This document shows, piece by piece, positions 62,488 through 64,000 of a DNA stretch of 64,000 nucleotides (the stretch's first letter is position 1; each line of letters begins with the position of its first letter). The translations under genes and the position numbers were made by a program. The DNA is from Pseudomonas viridiflava (GTDB lineage: Bacteria > Pseudomonadota > Gammaproteobacteria > Pseudomonadales > Pseudomonadaceae): the NCBI RefSeq assembly GCF_900582625.1, contig NZ_UTIQ01000084.1, forward strand, positions 744,001-808,000, written 5' to 3'. The notes under the pieces were generated by a model, which had not been told where the DNA came from, did no database searches, and saw nothing but the letters and a program-made list of their open reading frames with translations.

Positions 62488-63660
62488 ATGACCACCCCTC
62501 TTGTACAAAAAATGAGCGATCTGGATCTGAAAGGTAAGCGCGTGCTGATTCGCGAAGACCTTAACGTGCCCGTCAAGGACGGCGTGGTCACCAGCGATGC
62601 GCGCATTCTCGCCTCTTTGCCGACCATCAAACTGGCCCTGGAAAAAGGCGCGGCCGTCATGGTGTGCTCCCACCTGGGGCGTCCGACCGAGGGCGAATTC
62701 AGCGCTGAGAACAGCCTCAAGCCTGTCGCCGACTACCTGAGCAAGGCCTTGGGCCGCGATGTGCCGTTGGTGGCCGACTACCTCGGTGGCGTTGACGTGG
62801 CGCCCGGCGACATCGTGTTGTTTGAAAACGTGCGCTTCAACAAGGGCGAGAAAAAGAACGCCGACGAGCTGGCCCAGCAATACGCCGCCCTGTGCGACGT
62901 GTTCGTGATGGACGCTTTCGGCACCGCCCACCGCGCCGAGGGCTCGACCCATGGCGTGGCCAAGTTCGCGAAAATTGCCGCTGCCGGTCCGCTGCTGGCC
63001 GCCGAGCTGGATGCACTGGGCAAAGCCCTGGGCGCGCCAGCCAAGCCGATGGCCGCGATTGTTGCCGGCTCGAAAGTGTCGACCAAACTCGATGTGCTCA
63101 ACAGCCTTAGCGAGATCTGCGACCAATTGATCGTCGGCGGCGGCATCGCCAACACGTTCCTCGCGGCCGCCGGTTACCCGGTGGGCAAGTCGCTGTACGA
63201 ACCCGACCTGCTCGACACCGCCAAAGCCATCGCCGCCAAGGTCAGCGTGCCGCTGCCGGTGGACGTGGTGGTTGCCAAGGAATTCGCGCAAACCGCTGAG
63301 GCCACCGTCAAGGCCATCAGCGACGTGGCCGAAGACGACATGATCCTCGACATCGGCCCGCAAACTGCCGCGCTGTTCGCCGACTTGCTGAAGTCGTCGA
63401 AAACCATTCTGTGGAACGGCCCGGTTGGCGTGTTCGAATTCGACCAGTTCGGCCACGGCACCAAAGCCCTGGCCCTGGCGATTGCCGAGAGCCAGGCGTT
63501 CTCCATCGCCGGCGGTGGCGACACCCTGGCGGCTATCGACAAATACGGCGTGGGCGAGCAGATCTCCTACATTTCCACTGGCGGCGGTGCGTTCCTCGAA
63601 TTCGTGGAAGGCAAAGTATTGCCCGCTGTGGAAGTACTTGAGCAGCGCGCCAAGGCCTGA
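62488..63660 (+). CDS. pgk: Phosphoglycerate kinase Pgk
   Basis: Glycolytic ATP-producing kinase. 390 aa: [31 protein letters not shown], and the C-terminal [14 protein letters not shown]. Start at ATG 62488 with GGAAGGA; the earlier open frame is the 3' end of epd. Its stop overlaps the next start by one base. Confidence 0.96.
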   Translation: MTTPLVQKMSDLDLKGKRVLIREDLNVPVKDGVVTSDARILASLPTIKLALEKGAAVMVCSHLGRPTEGEFSAENSLKPVADYLSKALGRDVPLVADYLGGVDVAPGDIVLFENVRFNKGEKKNADELAQQYAALCDVFVMDAFGTAHRAEGSTHGVAKFAKIAAAGPLLAAELDALGKALGAPAKPMAAIVAGSKVSTKLDVLNSLSEICDQLIVGGGIANTFLAAAGYPVGKSLYEPDLLDTAKAIAAKVSVPLPVDVVVAKEFAQTAEATVKAISDVAEDDMILDIGPQTAALFADLLKSSKTILWNGPVGVFEFDQFGHGTKALALAIAESQAFSIAGGGDTLAAIDKYGVGEQISYISTGGGAFLEFVEGKVLPAVEVLEQRAKA

Positions 63661-63920
63661 TGCGAACCGTGCGCCTGCTCGTTCCGTTGTCCGCAGTTAT
63701 CCTCGGCGTACTGCTGCTGGGTTGCAGCAGCGCGCCCGAGCAGAAGGTCACGCCGGATAAACCGGAACAGGCGCAGCAGGCAGGCGAGCCGAGCTGTTAT
63801 CAAACCAGCTGGTGGGCAGAAACCTCAGCGGTGATCTACCGTCGATTCGACGAAGAGCACCGCCCGCAGCCCGCCCAAGGCGATAACCAGCCGGCGGCGG
63901 CCATGGAGGAATGCCCGTAG
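63660..63920 (+). CDS. Small lipoprotein of unknown function
   Basis: 86 aa. Lipobox LLLGC at about residue 22 after a hydrophobic segment [19 protein letters not shown], followed by a Pro/Gln/Lys-rich stretch and one further pair of cysteines (SCYQTSW, EECP). The start overlaps the pgk stop (TGATG), which suggests translational coupling. PAO1 has a hypothetical gene in this slot; no function is known to me. Confidence 0.75.
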   Translation: MRTVRLLVPLSAVILGVLLLGCSSAPEQKVTPDKPEQAQQAGEPSCYQTSWWAETSAVIYRRFDEEHRPQPAQGDNQPAAAMEECP

Positions 63921-64000
63921 CGAGCTCGTGAGGGGCCTGCGCCGTTACGTAGGAGCAACTATTTCAGCGGCCCAACGGTCATTGCTAATACCCCCTCCCG
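63921..64000. other. Window end, degenerate REP-like sequence
   Basis: GTAGGAGCAACTATTTCAGCGG resembles one decayed REP arm. The region between this and the next gene (expected to be fba or a relative) is cut by the window edge. Confidence 0.35.

Overview
The window looks like the chromosome of a Pseudomonas of the fluorescens/putida type. It is GC-rich, almost every gap is short, and the gene families and order closely follow what I remember of the P. aeruginosa PAO1 region from PA0283 (sbp) to PA0553, with local losses and insertions. That synteny is from memory and was not computed. I see no phage, integrase, insertion sequence, CRISPR array, rRNA or tRNA. The region is core genome sprinkled with short palindromic repeats.

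Region 1 (1-7.4 kb) is sulfur acquisition. A periplasmic sulfate-binding protein gene diverges from lsfA-ssuE-ssuA-ssuD-ssuC-ssuB-ssuF, which imports alkanesulfonates and releases sulfite from them. The shared AT-rich intergenic region carries two small palindromes. Next come desA (phospholipid desaturase) and a PAS-GGDEF cyclase.

Region 2 (9.8-25.1 kb) is polyamine metabolism. aguR-aguB-aguA turns agmatine into putrescine. A lone PotF-like binding protein follows. spuI diverges from spuA-spuB-spuC-spuD-spuE-spuF-spuG-spuH, which imports putrescine and spermidine and feeds them into glutamylation and transamination pathways.

Region 3 (25.3-33.4 kb) holds a quorum-signal acylase (hacB type), a divergent AraC regulator and a set of poorly characterised secreted or accessory proteins.

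Region 4 (33.6-46 kb) has serA divergent from a D-2-hydroxyglutarate dehydrogenase gene, a fumarylacetoacetate-hydrolase protein, a CarO-like OB-fold protein, and a second polyamine locus: acetylpolyamine deacetylase, a complete spermidine/putrescine ABC transporter and an AraC regulator. Two paralogous beta-propeller genes bracket this locus.

Region 5 (46.2-64 kb) holds cytochrome b561 and YceI, an RhlE-type helicase, then the methyl cycle: ahcY-metF behind a clear S-adenosylhomocysteine riboswitch, and metK downstream of an ArsR-methyltransferase regulator whose upstream region has a perfect 11-bp-arm palindrome. Between them lie a thioesterase, a MAPEG protein, a cytochrome c'-like lipoprotein, DUF1090 and ligB. 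The end is the carbon-metabolism cluster tktA-epd-pgk and a small lipoprotein.

Four families of non-coding repeat punctuate the window: REP doublets (GCATCGCGGCTAAAGCCGC core, and an ATCGAGGCTGAAGCCTC variant), a CCCTCTCCC/GGGAGAGGG element, a GTTGGGTT palindrome, and a CCGTCAT...ATGACGG MITE-like element. The most interesting items are the methyl-cycle control pair (riboswitch plus ArsR-methyltransferase palindrome), a REP that has become the 3' end of ssuD, the MITE-like family, and the operator-like and hairpin sequences of the spu locus.
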